Shown piece by piece: positions 26,138-35,611 of a stretch of 64,000 nucleotides of DNA. Within the stretch, counting starts at the first letter, position 1. Every line of letters starts with the position of its first letter. The stretch spans positions 1 through 64,000 of the forward strand of contig JAFAGA010000059.1 in assembly GCA_023423045.1 (NCBI GenBank). Direction: 5' to 3'. The notes under the pieces were generated by a model. The model ran no database searches. It was not told the origin of the DNA and saw only the letters and a program-made list of their open reading frames with translations. The position numbers and the translations under genes are program-made. Source of the stretch: Bacillota bacterium (GTDB lineage: Bacteria > Bacillota > Clostridia > Lachnospirales > Lachnospiraceae).

Positions 26138-28255
26138 TTATTTGCTCTTATTGGCTAAAACCTTCTCCTGAACACTCTTCGGAACCGGCTCATACATTGC
26201 AAAGAACATGGAATAAGCACCACGGCCCTGAGTCTTGGAACGAAGAGTTGTGGAATATCCGAACATCTCGGACAACGGAACAAATCCTCTGATTAACTTG
26301 GTGCCGTTGATATCCTCCGTACCCTCGATACGACCACGGCGGGAGCTGATATCACCGATAACATCACCCATGTAATCCTCGGGAACGGTAACTTCCACTC
26401 TCATGATAGGCTCTAAGAGAACGGAACCACCCTTATTCATCGCATCCTTAAATGCCATGGAACCGGCAATCTTAAACGCCATTTCACTGGAGTCAACTTC
26501 ATGGTAGGAACCATCATAGCAGGTAGCCCTGATACCAAGTACGGGATATCCGCCAAGCACACCGGCTTTGGATGCTTCCTGAATACCATTGTCTACCGCA
26601 GGGATGTATTCCTTCGGAATCGCACCACCCACAATGGCATTAACGAATTCATAGGTCTTCTCAGCATTGGCATCCATAGGCTCGAAGCGAACCTTACAAT
26701 GACCGTACTGACCGCGGCCGCCGGACTGCTTCGCATACTTACTGTCAACCTCAACGGTCTTAGTGAAGCCTTCCTTGTAAGCAACCTGAGGTGCACCAAC
26801 ATTAGCTTCTACCTTAAATTCACGAAGAAGTCTGTCTACGATAATCTCAAGGTGGAGCTCACCCATACCGGCGATGATGGTCTGACCTGTCTCTTCATCT
26901 GTATAAGTTCTGAAGGTAGGATCCTCTTCTGCAAGCTTCGCCAAAGCCTCACCCATCTTATCCTGACCGGCCTTTGTTCTGGGCTCGATAGCCACGTTAA
27001 TAACCGGCTCAGGGAATTCCATGGACTCAAGAATTACCGGATGCTTCTCATCACAGATGGTATCACCGGTTGTGGTAAGCTTTAAACCAACAGCAGCAGC
27101 GATATCACCGGAGTAAACTTTCTCCAGGTCCTCTCTCTTGTTCGCATGCATCTGGAGAATACGTCCCACACGTTCCTTCTTATTCTTGGTTGAGTTCAGT
27201 ACATAGGAGCCTGAATTCAAGCTGCCGGAATAAACTCGGAAGAAGGCCAGCTTACCAACAAAGGGATCGGCCATGATCTTGAAGGCCAAAGCCGCAAAGG
27301 GCTCTTCGTCGGAAGATTTTCTTGTGACGGGATTACCATCCTCATCCGTACCATTGATATCCGGGATATCGGTAGGTGCGGGTAAATATTCAATAACTGC
27401 GTCCAGCAATTTCTGAACGCCCTTGTTTCTGTATGCAGTACCACAGCAAACGGGAATGATCTGAACAGCGATGGTTGCTTTTCGAAGTGCTGCCTTTAAC
27501 TCCTCAGTCGTGGGCTCTTCACCCTCTAAGAACTTCTCAATCAGATCATCATCAGTTTCACAGATGGACTCGATCATTGCTGCCCTGTATTCCTCTGCCT
27601 GATCCTTCAGATCCTCCGGGATGTCGGTAATTTCGATATCATCGCCCTTATCATCCTTATATAAGTAAGCTTTCATCTCGAATAAATCAACAATGCCCTT
27701 GAAGGTATCTTCTTTGCCGATCGGCAGCTGAATCGGAACAGGGTTCTTGCCCAATCTGGTTCTGATCATCTTTATTACATTGAAGAAATCTGCACCTGAA
27801 ATGTCCATCTTATTAACAAATGCCATTCTCGGTACGTTATATTTATCAGCTTGACGCCATACGGTCTCGGACTGAGGCTCAACGCCACCCTTCGCACAGA
27901 ACACACCAACCGCACTATCAAGTACACGCAAGGAACGCTCAACTTCTACAGTGAAGTCTACGTGTCCGGGAGTATCAATGATATTGATACGGTGCTCTAA
28001 TGCACCGGGGAGCTTCTTATGCTCGAATTCCTGAGTCCAATGGCATGTGGTAGCCGCTGATGTAATCGTGATACCTCTCTCCTGCTCCTGCTCCATCCAG
28101 TCCATGGTTGCAGTGCCTTCGTGAGTATCACCAAGCTTGTAGTTAACACCGGTATAGTACAGGATACGTTCGGTAAGTGTTGTCTTACCCGCATCAATAT
28201 GTGCCATAATACCGATATTTCTAGTCCTATCTAACGGATATTCTCTTCCTGCCAA
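26138..28255 (-). CDS. fusA: Elongation factor G
   Basis: The 705-residue translocase has the P-loop AHIDAGKTT, DTPGHVDF, NKMD and all five EF-G domains (for example GMGELHLEIIVDRL in domain III, RGQYGHCKVRFEP in domain IV). The length is normal. The start is TTG, preceded by GGAGG at 8 bases; no ATG fits. It is the third gene of the str operon. Confidence 0.97.
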   Translation of the reverse strand: MAGREYPLDRTRNIGIMAHIDAGKTTLTERILYYTGVNYKLGDTHEGTATMDWMEQEQERGITITSAATTCHWTQEFEHKKLPGALEHRINIIDTPGHVDFTVEVERSLRVLDSAVGVFCAKGGVEPQSETVWRQADKYNVPRMAFVNKMDISGADFFNVIKMIRTRLGKNPVPIQLPIGKEDTFKGIVDLFEMKAYLYKDDKGDDIEITDIPEDLKDQAEEYRAAMIESICETDDDLIEKFLEGEEPTTEELKAALRKATIAVQIIPVCCGTAYRNKGVQKLLDAVIEYLPAPTDIPDINGTDEDGNPVTRKSSDEEPFAALAFKIMADPFVGKLAFFRVYSGSLNSGSYVLNSTKNKKERVGRILQMHANKREDLEKVYSGDIAAAVGLKLTTTGDTICDEKHPVILESMEFPEPVINVAIEPRTKAGQDKMGEALAKLAEEDPTFRTYTDEETGQTIIAGMGELHLEIIVDRLLREFKVEANVGAPQVAYKEGFTKTVEVDSKYAKQSGGRGQYGHCKVRFEPMDANAEKTYEFVNAIVGGAIPKEYIPAVDNGIQEASKAGVLGGYPVLGIRATCYDGSYHEVDSSEMAFKIAGSMAFKDAMNKGGSVLLEPIMRVEVTVPEDYMGDVIGDISSRRGRIEGTEDINGTKLIRGFVPLSEMFGYSTTLRSKTQGRGAYSMFFAMYEPVPKSVQEKVLANKSK

Positions 28256-28319
28256 GGATAATTCCTCCTTAATTCATGACAAGCAAATTCATGAAAACAT
28301 CTTCCCCAAAGCAAAGCAA

Positions 28320-28361
28320 ACCCGTGCCGACTCCGGGTTGCGGACATCGGCAGCACGGGGA
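28320..28361 (-). other. Stable intergenic hairpin between rpsG and fusA
   Basis: CCCGTGC (from 28321) and GCACGGG (to about 28359) with inner CGA/TCG pairs form a long GC-rich imperfect hairpin. There is no clean T-run after it on the minus strand, so it is more likely a processing or attenuation element of the str transcript than a full terminator. Confidence 0.4.
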
Positions 28362-28458
28362 ATTTGTATGAATTCATCTCGTATTAACAATGATAAAATT
28401 CTATTTTCTAGTCTCATATGCCTTATTCGGCAGAAGTACATGCTATGATAATATCATT

Positions 28459-28929
28459 TTACCATCTGTAATGAGCAAATGCCTTATTAGCCTCTGCCAT
28501 CTTATGCATATCTTCTTTCCTTTTTACAGATGCGCCGGTATTGTTAGCTGCATCCATAATTTCATTCGCAAGCCTATCCTGCATGGTCTTTTCTCCTCTT
28601 TTACGGGAGAACATAGTCAACCAGCGAAGCGCGAGCGTCTGTCTTCTCTCGGGTCTAACCTCGATCGGTACCTGGTAGGTTGCGCCACCGATACGTCTTG
28701 CTTTCACTTCAAGTACAGGCATGATGTTGTTCATTGCCTCTTCGAACACCTCAACGGCATCCTTACCTGTCTTCTCCGCAATTCTCTCGAATGCTCCGTA
28801 TATGATCTTCTGAGCTGTACCCTTCTTACCGTCCAGCATAATGTTATTGATGAGCTTTGTTACAACTTTATTGTTGTACAACGGATCAGCCAATACATCT
28901 CTTCTTTGTATATGTCCTTTTCTTGGCAC
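28459..28929 (-). CDS. rpsG: 30S ribosomal protein S7
   Basis: The product has 156 residues, the normal bacterial length. It starts with PRKGHIQRRDVLADP and contains the S7 signature (LINNIMLDGKKGTAQKIIYGAFE). GTG 28929 is chosen over an ATG 51 bases upstream because GGAGG lies 8 bases before it and S7 begins there. It nucleates assembly of the 30S head. It is the second gene of the str operon, 272 bases after rpsL. Confidence 0.97.
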   Translation of the reverse strand: MPRKGHIQRRDVLADPLYNNKVVTKLINNIMLDGKKGTAQKIIYGAFERIAEKTGKDAVEVFEEAMNNIMPVLEVKARRIGGATYQVPIEVRPERRQTLALRWLTMFSRKRGEKTMQDRLANEIMDAANNTGASVKRKEDMHKMAEANKAFAHYRW

Positions 28930-29201
28930 GTTTCTTCCCTCCTTAACGATACTTAACGAATCGGGAGATTCGTCAGTCAATTAATTCAACGGTACTCACA
29001 TACAGACAATCTCTGCCTGCTCTGAATGGAAGCCTCTGCTTCCACCGTTTGTGTTCGTGCTCAGTTTAACTTCATCTTCCAAACGGAATTCCTGACATTC
29101 CCAATGAATGTCTCATTCGCTTCAATCTGTAACCCACAGAAAATACAAATCAAACGGAAACGAAAAATTAATCCGGCACTTTAACTATGAATTTAGTAAT
29201 A

Positions 29202-29624
29202 TTACTTCTTAGCTTCTTTCGGTCTCTTAGCACCGTACTTGGAACGTGCCTGTCTTCTCTTAGCTACGCCTGCAGTATCAAGGGTACCTCTGATGATGTG
29301 GTAACGAGTACCGGGTAAGTCCTTTACTCTTCCGCCTCTGATCAGAACAACGCTATGCTCCTGAAGGTTGTGGCCTTCACCGGGAATATAGCTGGTTACT
29401 TCGATTCCGTTGGACAGACGAACTCTGGCAATCTTACGAAGCGCTGAGTTAGGCTTCTTAGGAGTTGCTGTTCTAACTGCTGTACATACGCCTCTCTTCT
29501 GAGGAGCGGATACGTCAGTTGCTCTCTTCCTTAAGGAATTGAAACCTTTCTGCAATGCAGGTGAGTTGGATTTGTACTCTACTGTCTGTCTGCCTTTTCT
29601 TACTAACTGGTTAAATGTGGGCAT
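29202..29624 (-). CDS. rpsL: 30S ribosomal protein S12
   Basis: This is a 140-residue S12 with the TPKKPNSALRK motif holding the decoding-site lysine (streptomycin-resistance position) and the second conserved segment ending PGTRYHIIRGTLD. GGAGGTG precedes the ATG. It is the first gene of the str operon, behind the promoter at 29793-29821. Confidence 0.98.
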   Translation of the reverse strand: MPTFNQLVRKGRQTVEYKSNSPALQKGFNSLRKRATDVSAPQKRGVCTAVRTATPKKPNSALRKIARVRLSNGIEVTSYIPGEGHNLQEHSVVLIRGGRVKDLPGTRYHIIRGTLDTAGVAKRRQARSKYGAKRPKEAKK

Positions 29625-29792
29625 TAATTTTTCACCTCCTGAAAATTGTTCACTACAAGATGAATTGGTTCGCCAATCCGCTTGTTTTACTTCAAATTCT
29701 GTGGTTATTCTTCCGCTTTTCCGAATACCATATCAGCATCAACAAAAAGCGCATAAAAAATACATTGCATGCAGGAATCTGCACGCTAAATG

Positions 29793-29821
29793 ATTATATA
29801 TTTTTCGCCGGTAATTGTCAA
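29793..29821 (-). promoter_or_regulatory. Promoter of the str operon
   Basis: On the minus strand TTGACA (29821-29816) and TATAAT (29798-29793) are exactly 17 bases apart. The leader to rpsL is about 160 nt. Confidence 0.8.
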
Positions 29822-30021
29822 GAACTTTTTTAGCTCTTGCTTCTCTTTGTTTTTTACTTGTTTTTTTAGCAAAGCTTCCTATATTTATTTCCCTGCCATA
29901 ATCCGATAGGATAGGATACCCGCAATAGTCTCAAATTATTTTTGCAAAGACAGCACCTAATGTTAAACCGATATACATGCAAGTTTTTTAATAATAATCA
30001 ATTAAATTTATAAATATACAG

Positions 30022-30050
30022 TTGACTTTATTGAAAAATGGAGATATACT
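30022..30050 (+). promoter_or_regulatory. Promoter of the trpB T-box transcript
   Basis: TTGACT (30022-30027) and TATACT (30045-30050) are 17 bases apart. Transcription would begin about 50 bases before the T-box stem I. Confidence 0.7.
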
Positions 30051-30056
30051 AATAAA

Positions 30057-30351
30057 AATACATATTTATAATCAAACCAATGAATAAGAAGAGTAGATAT
30101 TATCAATTATTTTCAGAGAGCTGCAGGCGGTGAGATTGCGGTAATAACATGATATCGAATGGGCTTATGAGGGCGGGAAGAACGATAGGAGGCTATCCAG
30201 TAATACCCGACGGAATCTTCATCCGTTAACAAAGAAGCATATATCAACAGAGTATATGGAATGAGAGGGTGCATTGCACCAAACCGGGTGGTACCGCAGA
30301 AGTTTTTTAAGCTTTTGTCCCAGTAGAATTACTGAGGCAGAGGCTTTTTTT
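30057..30351 (+). ncRNA. T-box riboswitch, tryptophan specific
   Basis: The leader contains AGAGAGCTGCAGGCGGTGAG (stem I S-turn region) and GAATGGGCTT with a TGG (Trp) specifier at 30160-30162. The canonical T-box GGGTGGTACCGC lies at 30286-30297. A terminator hairpin spans 30311-30344, followed by seven T (30345-30351). Uncharged tRNA-Trp should stabilise the antiterminator and allow reading of trpB. Confidence 0.92.
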
Positions 30352-30408
30352 ATTCTATTCTATTGCAATCAGAAAATCACTATTCAAACATTGAAAGGAG
30401 CAAATATT

Positions 30409-31788
30409 ATGGCAAAGAAAATTCCCCACAGGCTTTACCTGACCGAAGATCAGATGCCCAAACAATGGTACAATCTAAGAGCGGATATGAAGGAGCAGCC
30501 TGCTCCCCTCCTTAACCCGGGAACGCTGCAGCCGACAAAGGTTGAGGAATTATACCCGGTATTTTGTGAAAAGCTGGCACAACAGGAAATGGACAGCCAG
30601 ACAAGATACTTCGACATTCCCGAGGAAGTACAGGATTTTTATAAGATGTACCGCCCTTCTCCCCTGATCCGCGCCTATAATCTGGAGAAGGCCCTGGATA
30701 CCCCTGCCAGAATTTATTACAAATTCGAAGGAAACAACACCTCCGGAAGCCATAAGCTGAATTCTGCCGTTGCCCAAGCATATTATGCAAAGGAACAGGG
30801 ACTGTCCAGTCTGACCACCGAAACCGGTGCAGGACAATGGGGAACCGCTCTGGCAGAAGCATGTTCCTATTATAACCTCCCCCTTACCGTATTCATGGTT
30901 AAGGTATCCTATGAGCAGAAGCCCTTCCGTAAATCCGTGATGCAGACCTTCGGTGCTGATATTATACCAAGCCCCAGCACCACTACCCAGGTCGGGCAGA
31001 TGATCCTGGCAAAGGACCCTGCCACCGGCGGAAGCCTGGGCTGCGCCATCTCTGAGGCGGTCGAAAAAGCAGTAACCACTCCCAACAGCCGCTATGTTCT
31101 AGGCTCCGTATTAAACCAGGTTCTGCTGCATCAATCCATCATCGGCCTGGAAAGCAAAATTGCTATGGAAATGCTGGAGGAATATCCTGATATTGTCATC
31201 GGCTGTGCCGGAGGCGGCTCCAATCTCGGAGGGCTAATCGCCCCGTTCATGCAGGATAAGCTCCTTGGCAAGGCAGATCCAAGAATCATTGCGGTAGAGC
31301 CAGCCTCCTGTCCGTCCTTTACCCGGGGCAAGTATGCCTACGATTTCTGTGACACCGGTAAGGTTACCCCTCTGGCCAAAATGTATACTCTGGGAAGCAG
31401 CTTTATGCCCTCCGCCAACCATGCAGGCGGATTGCGATATCATGGAATGTCGCCCATCCTCTCCAAATTATACGACGACGGTTATATGGAGGCAGTTGCG
31501 GTGGAACAGACCAAGGTATTTGAAGCGGCCGTATTCTTTGCAAAGCAGGAAACCATTTTACCTGCTCCGGAATCAGCTCATGCGATTCGCGGTGCCATTG
31601 ATGAGGCCTTAAAATGCAAGGAAACCGGAGAAGCCAAAACCATTCTCTTCGGCTTAACGGGAACCGGTTATTTTGATATGACCGCCTACAACGCTTACCT
31701 GAACAGCAGCATGTCAGATTATATTCCTACCGACGAGGATCTTCAGAGGGGCTTTGATGAATTGCCCAGGATCCCTGGTATTCAGTAG
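30409..31788 (+). CDS. trpB: Tryptophan synthase beta chain, TrpB2 type
   Basis: The 459-residue PLP enzyme is longer than TrpB1. The PLP lysine is Lys116 in GSHKLNSA; ETGAGQWG (138-145) and the phosphate loop GCAGGGSNLGG are present. TrpB2 enzymes condense indole (or a related substrate) with serine and often work without TrpA. The frame is open from 30274, but the true start is ATG 30409 behind AAAGGAG, downstream of the T-box terminator. No trpA or other trp biosynthesis gene is nearby, so indole salvage is a reasonable inference. Confidence 0.93.
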   Translation: MAKKIPHRLYLTEDQMPKQWYNLRADMKEQPAPLLNPGTLQPTKVEELYPVFCEKLAQQEMDSQTRYFDIPEEVQDFYKMYRPSPLIRAYNLEKALDTPARIYYKFEGNNTSGSHKLNSAVAQAYYAKEQGLSSLTTETGAGQWGTALAEACSYYNLPLTVFMVKVSYEQKPFRKSVMQTFGADIIPSPSTTTQVGQMILAKDPATGGSLGCAISEAVEKAVTTPNSRYVLGSVLNQVLLHQSIIGLESKIAMEMLEEYPDIVIGCAGGGSNLGGLIAPFMQDKLLGKADPRIIAVEPASCPSFTRGKYAYDFCDTGKVTPLAKMYTLGSSFMPSANHAGGLRYHGMSPILSKLYDDGYMEAVAVEQTKVFEAAVFFAKQETILPAPESAHAIRGAIDEALKCKETGEAKTILFGLTGTGYFDMTAYNAYLNSSMSDYIPTDEDLQRGFDELPRIPGIQ

Positions 31789-31820
31789 CTATATTCTTCT
31801 CCTAAATTGGATATAGAAAG

Positions 31821-31857
31821 AAACAGGGTCCGCAGGCGAACTTTGCGGACCCTGTTT
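31821..31857 (+). terminator. Terminator of trpB
   Basis: AAACAGGGTCCGCA (31821-31834) pairs perfectly with TGCGGACCCTGTTT (31844-31857), followed by a pyrimidine-rich stretch. Confidence 0.85.
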
Positions 31858-31931
31858 CCTTTCTGCTTTTCTTTTTCCTTATTCTTCTTCCTTAATGCCT
31901 TATTATTTTTGTTTTCTTATTTCAATCTATA

Positions 31932-31940
31932 TGTTATAAT
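31932..31940 (+). promoter_or_regulatory. Extended -10 promoter of rpoD
   Basis: TGTTATAAT (31932-31940) is an extended -10 about 40 bases before the rpoD start. No good -35 is seen. Confidence 0.5.
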
Positions 31941-31978
31941 GTTGGTTATGCAATTTTTTATCCTATGGAGGAAGTAAC

Positions 31979-33103
31979 ATGAACGATCAAACAACACATG
32001 ATGTGTTAGAGGACAAGTTTCGAGAGCTAATCGCTTTTGCTAACCGGCAGAAAGGTATTCTAGAGGCAGAGAAGGTACATACGCTGATCAGCGAGCTGAA
32101 TTTAGATAATAACCAGATTGATAAGATTTATGAAAGACTCGAAGCCTATAATATTGTTGTGCTGAGTAACAGCGATGAGGAAGAGCCTTCCGAGGAGCTT
32201 TTGATGGAGCTGGATGAAGACTCCGAAGATGCGCAATCCGAAGTGGAAGCTCTGACGAATTCCTCCTATTCCATGTCTGACGATCCCGTCCACCTGTATT
32301 TGAAGGAAATTGGAAATTACCCTCTTCTTTCTATGGCGGATGAGGTGGAATTAGCCAAGAAAATCGCAGACGGCGATGAATATGCCAAGCAATTGCTGGC
32401 AGAATCTAATCTGAGACTGGTAGTAAGTATCGCAAAGCGTTATGTCGGAAGGGGACTTTCCTTTCTGGACCTGATTCAGGAAGGTAACCTCGGACTGATT
32501 AAGGCCGTTGAGAAATTCGATTATACCAAGGGCTACAAATTTAGTACCTATGCCACCTGGTGGATACGCCAGGCAATTACCAGATCCATTGCGGATCAGT
32601 CCCGTACTATCCGTATTCCGGTGCATATGTCAGAGGTAATTAACAAAACCTATCGTGTATCCCGCAATTTACTCCAGGAGCTGGGAAGGGAACCAACGGA
32701 GCAGGAGCTGGCGGATGCAATGAAACTGCCAATAGATAAAATCCGTGAGATTCTTAAGGTCTCCGCTGACCCCATCTCTCTCGATACTCCCATCGGAGAA
32801 GAGGATGACAGCCATCTGGGTGATTTCATCAGCGACGAGTCCATGATGGGACCTGAGGATGCGGCTTCTTATTCTATTTTGAAGGATCAGATTACCAAGC
32901 TGCTGGATACGCTGACAGAAAGAGAACAGCGCGTGCTCGTCCTGCGTTTTGGACTCAAGGACGGCAGGAGCCGTACACTGGAGGAAGTCGGCAAGGAATT
33001 CAATGTTACCCGCGAACGCATACGCCAGATTGAGGCTAAGGCGCTGCGTAAGCTGAGACATCCAAGCCGTGCAAAAATGCTGAAGGGTTATGATCTCATC
33101 TAA
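31979..33103 (+). CDS. rpoD: Primary sigma factor RpoD (sigma-A)
   Basis: The 374-residue sigma-70 protein has an N-terminal region 1.1-like part and region 1.2 (DDPVHLYLKEIGNYPLL). The region 2 core is present (SFLDLIQEGNLGLIKAVEKF, FSTYATWWIRQAI), as are region 3 and the region 4 helix-turn-helix (VTRERIRQIEAKALRKLRHP). The usual partner dnaG is not upstream; the gene has its own promoter and GGAGG ribosome site. plsC follows after 26 bases. Confidence 0.96.
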   Translation: MNDQTTHDVLEDKFRELIAFANRQKGILEAEKVHTLISELNLDNNQIDKIYERLEAYNIVVLSNSDEEEPSEELLMELDEDSEDAQSEVEALTNSSYSMSDDPVHLYLKEIGNYPLLSMADEVELAKKIADGDEYAKQLLAESNLRLVVSIAKRYVGRGLSFLDLIQEGNLGLIKAVEKFDYTKGYKFSTYATWWIRQAITRSIADQSRTIRIPVHMSEVINKTYRVSRNLLQELGREPTEQELADAMKLPIDKIREILKVSADPISLDTPIGEEDDSHLGDFISDESMMGPEDAASYSILKDQITKLLDTLTEREQRVLVLRFGLKDGRSRTLEEVGKEFNVTRERIRQIEAKALRKLRHPSRAKMLKGYDLI

Positions 33104-33129
33104 AGCCGCCGGAAAGGGAGTGTTTTATA

Positions 33130-33849
33130 ATGCGCATTGCATTCATGGTTCTTCGCTGCTTATTTAGGTTACCCTACTGGTTATTTCATATTAATCAGCT
33201 CTGTGACATAGAAAAATACGATGCCCGGACCCGCTATGCTTTCCTTCATAAGCTGGTGCCCATTGTTAACCGCCGGGGGCGGGTGCAAATTGACTGCCAC
33301 GGGCTTGAGAACCTTCCGAAGGAGACAGGCTATGTCATGTTTCCCAATCATCAGGGACTCTTTGATGCACTGGCCTTTCTGGAAACCCATGAGCGCCCCT
33401 TTGTTACCGTAATGAAGAAGGAAGTAAAGGATACTATTCTGCTGAAGCAGGTGATCCAGCTGCTTCAGGCAGAAGTCATCGACCGGGAGGATATCCGCCA
33501 ATCCATGCAGGTGATTATGAACATGACACGACGTGTAAAGACCGGAGAGAATTTTCTCATCTTTGCTGAAGGAACCCGGTCACGCAACGGTAATCAGCTC
33601 CTGGAATTCAAAGGCGGAAGCTTTAAGAGCGCAATCAATGCCAAATGTCCGATTGTACCCGTAGCTCTCATTGATGCCTTCAGGCCCTTTGATACCAATT
33701 CCATCAAGAAACTGACAGTTGGTATCCACTACCTGAAGCCCCTCTACTACGAGGACTATAAGGATATGAAGTCCACCGAGATTGCCCAGCTGGTTGCTTC
33801 AATTATTCAGAATAAAATAAATGAAGTATTGGCACAAAGAGCCCTATAA
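33130..33849 (+). CDS. plsC: 1-acyl-sn-glycerol-3-phosphate acyltransferase
   Basis: The 239-residue membrane-associated acyltransferase has NHQGLFDAL (HX4D catalytic motif) and FAEGTRSRNG (EGTRS substrate motif), then a CPIVPVAL segment. It makes phosphatidic acid for phospholipid synthesis. A ribosome site AAAGGGAG precedes the ATG. It lies 26 bases after rpoD and before a terminator, so it is probably co-transcribed with rpoD. Confidence 0.9.
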   Translation: MRIAFMVLRCLFRLPYWLFHINQLCDIEKYDARTRYAFLHKLVPIVNRRGRVQIDCHGLENLPKETGYVMFPNHQGLFDALAFLETHERPFVTVMKKEVKDTILLKQVIQLLQAEVIDREDIRQSMQVIMNMTRRVKTGENFLIFAEGTRSRNGNQLLEFKGGSFKSAINAKCPIVPVALIDAFRPFDTNSIKKLTVGIHYLKPLYYEDYKDMKSTEIAQLVASIIQNKINEVLAQRAL

Positions 33850-33869
33850 AGGAATCTGTTTATTCTTTT

Positions 33870-33903
33870 TTCCAGGAGTCCTGTGGATGCGGGCCTCCTG
33901 GAA
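33870..33903 (+). terminator. Terminator after plsC
   Basis: TTCCAGGAGTCC and GGGCCTCCTGGAA pair around a short loop with one mismatch, followed by TTTTATG. Confidence 0.7.
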
Positions 33904-34042
33904 TTTTATGTTATTGGATTGTCCCGCTGATTTATTTTTCTCTTTCTGTAATTAATATCCATTTTTACAGTCAGACCATTGCTTTTCCCTTCTTTTTCCT
34001 GTATAATTAACGCTGAAATCAATTCTAATCTCGAGGAAAAGA

Positions 34043-35407
34043 ATGAACAAAAAGAAAAGAACTTTTCTGTCTATGATGGTTTTTCTCTCAGTCTTATGCT
34101 TATCCGCAATATTCAATATATCTTATCCGATACAATCCATGGAACATGGCATGGAGGATACGGAAAGCGTCGGAAAAGCCATATCAGAGCTCTCAATGCT
34201 CACTACTCCAGATAATAACGACAGCAATATTGAACTTAATTCCCTTTCTTACGGTATCAACGATTTCGCCGCCCGATGGAACGATCCGGGTCCGGTCACG
34301 GACGCAATTACAAAGATCAAAGGACCGGCGAAGAATGAGGGCAGTACTGGGGCGAACAGCAGGGCTGTTTCTCCGGAAAGTCTGGACGCCGTGATTGCCT
34401 CCTCTCTCTTATCCGGGAATATGCCGGCAGCAGAAGCCTCCATGACGGGAAAAACTGCCGGCAAAGCAGGCGATGCAACGCTGACGGGAGCGCTCTATGC
34501 CAATATCGGCATTTCCGTCGCCAACAGCTTTGTCAATATACGAAAGGAGCCTTCTGTGGACAGCGAGGTTCTCGGAAAGCTCCATAAGGATTCCGCTGCT
34601 GTAATCCTGGAGCATCGGGGGGATTGGTACTATGTGGAATCCGGAAGTGTGAGGGGATATGCAAAGTCCACATATATCAGAGCAGGAATCCCCGGCGACG
34701 AGCTGGTAGAGAAATACGGCCAGCAAAGCATTCTTGTCACGGTGGACGGTCTGAATGTTCGGGAAAGAGCTGATGTAAATGCAGGCAGGCTGTCCGTTAT
34801 CTATAAGAATGAAATCTATCCAATCATAGCTTACCAAGGAGATTGGGTTAAAATCAGTCTCCCGGAGGATCAGGTCACCGGGTACATAAGGCGGGAATAT
34901 GCAGAGGAAATCATCGATTTTAAAGATGCGGTATCCAGGGAAGAAGAGGAAAAACTTCTGAACCTTCAAGGGGAAGAATGGGCAAGAGCCGAAACGCAGA
35001 TCAGACAGCAGGGTGGGGTCAATTATTCCAAAGAGGAGCTGAAGCTCCTGGCCTGTCTGGTACATTCAGAAGCCGGAGGCCAAAGCTACGAGGGAAAGCT
35101 GGCTGTCGCCAATGTTGTCCTCAACCGCGTGAAATCCTCCGTCTATCCCGATTCCATTCAAGCTGTTATCTATCAGTCCGGACAATTCTCAGTTGCCCAA
35201 AGCGGTTCTCTGGCGAAGCAGCTAGCAAACTACGCAGATTATAGTTCCTCCTCACAGCAGCTATCCATCAAAGCCGCAAGGGCTGCACTGGAAGGCTCTA
35301 ACAACATCGGTTCACGAATGTACTTCCATTCCTACAAGGCCGCTCTAAAGAAAGGGTATGATGACAAATCCGGCAGTGTAAAGCTGGGGGACCATTTATT
35401 CTGGTAG
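34043..35407 (+). CDS. SH3-domain cell-wall hydrolase, SleB/CwlJ type
   Basis: The 454-residue secreted protein has a basic N-terminus and hydrophobic signal (about 10-30). A low-complexity linker (35-150) follows, then two bacterial SH3 domains (about 155-215, VNIRKEPSVDSEVLGKL; 230-290, LNVRERADVNAGRLSVI). A C-terminal Hydrolase_2 domain (about 330-454) contains the SleB catalytic Glu in LLACLVHSEAGGQSYEGKLAVANVVLNR. Such enzymes cleave cortex or vegetative peptidoglycan. A GAGG site precedes the ATG, and the gene is monocistronic. Confidence 0.9.
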   Translation: MNKKKRTFLSMMVFLSVLCLSAIFNISYPIQSMEHGMEDTESVGKAISELSMLTTPDNNDSNIELNSLSYGINDFAARWNDPGPVTDAITKIKGPAKNEGSTGANSRAVSPESLDAVIASSLLSGNMPAAEASMTGKTAGKAGDATLTGALYANIGISVANSFVNIRKEPSVDSEVLGKLHKDSAAVILEHRGDWYYVESGSVRGYAKSTYIRAGIPGDELVEKYGQQSILVTVDGLNVRERADVNAGRLSVIYKNEIYPIIAYQGDWVKISLPEDQVTGYIRREYAEEIIDFKDAVSREEEEKLLNLQGEEWARAETQIRQQGGVNYSKEELKLLACLVHSEAGGQSYEGKLAVANVVLNRVKSSVYPDSIQAVIYQSGQFSVAQSGSLAKQLANYADYSSSSQQLSIKAARAALEGSNNIGSRMYFHSYKAALKKGYDDKSGSVKLGDHLFW

Positions 35408-35502
35408 CACCTTGCGCATCTATAGAAATATAATCAAACACACAGGGCAGCCGCTGCCTGGTATCAATACAATAGACCATCAACAGAAGGATGATTTATC
35501 CG

Positions 35503-35542
35503 AAAAAGCCACTCGATTTGCTCCAAATCAGGCGGCTTTTTT
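35503..35542 (+). terminator. Terminator after the SleB-type gene
   Basis: AAAAAGCC and GGCTTTTTT with the inner pair GATTT/AAATC form a hairpin with a downstream T-run (35537-35542). Confidence 0.7.
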
Positions 35543-35556
35543 ATTGGAAAATTTTA

Positions 35557-35606
35557 TTGACACATATTACGTTTAGTGATATATTTATTATTACAGTAAG
35601 CGTAAT
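35557..35606 (+). promoter_or_regulatory. padR promoter with overlapping palindromic operator
   Basis: TTGACA (35557-35562) and TATATT (35580-35585) are 17 bases apart. ATTACGTTTAGTGATA (35566-35581) and the complement-matching TACAGTAAGCGTAAT (35592-35606) form a long inverted repeat covering the -10 region. This arrangement suits autorepression by the PadR protein encoded directly downstream. Confidence 0.7.
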
Positions 35607-35611
35607 AATAA

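Noticed and set aside
28981..29201. Possible extra small gene between rpsL and rpsG
   Set aside because: No open frame with a ribosome site; only a small GAAGC/GCTTC hairpin is visible.
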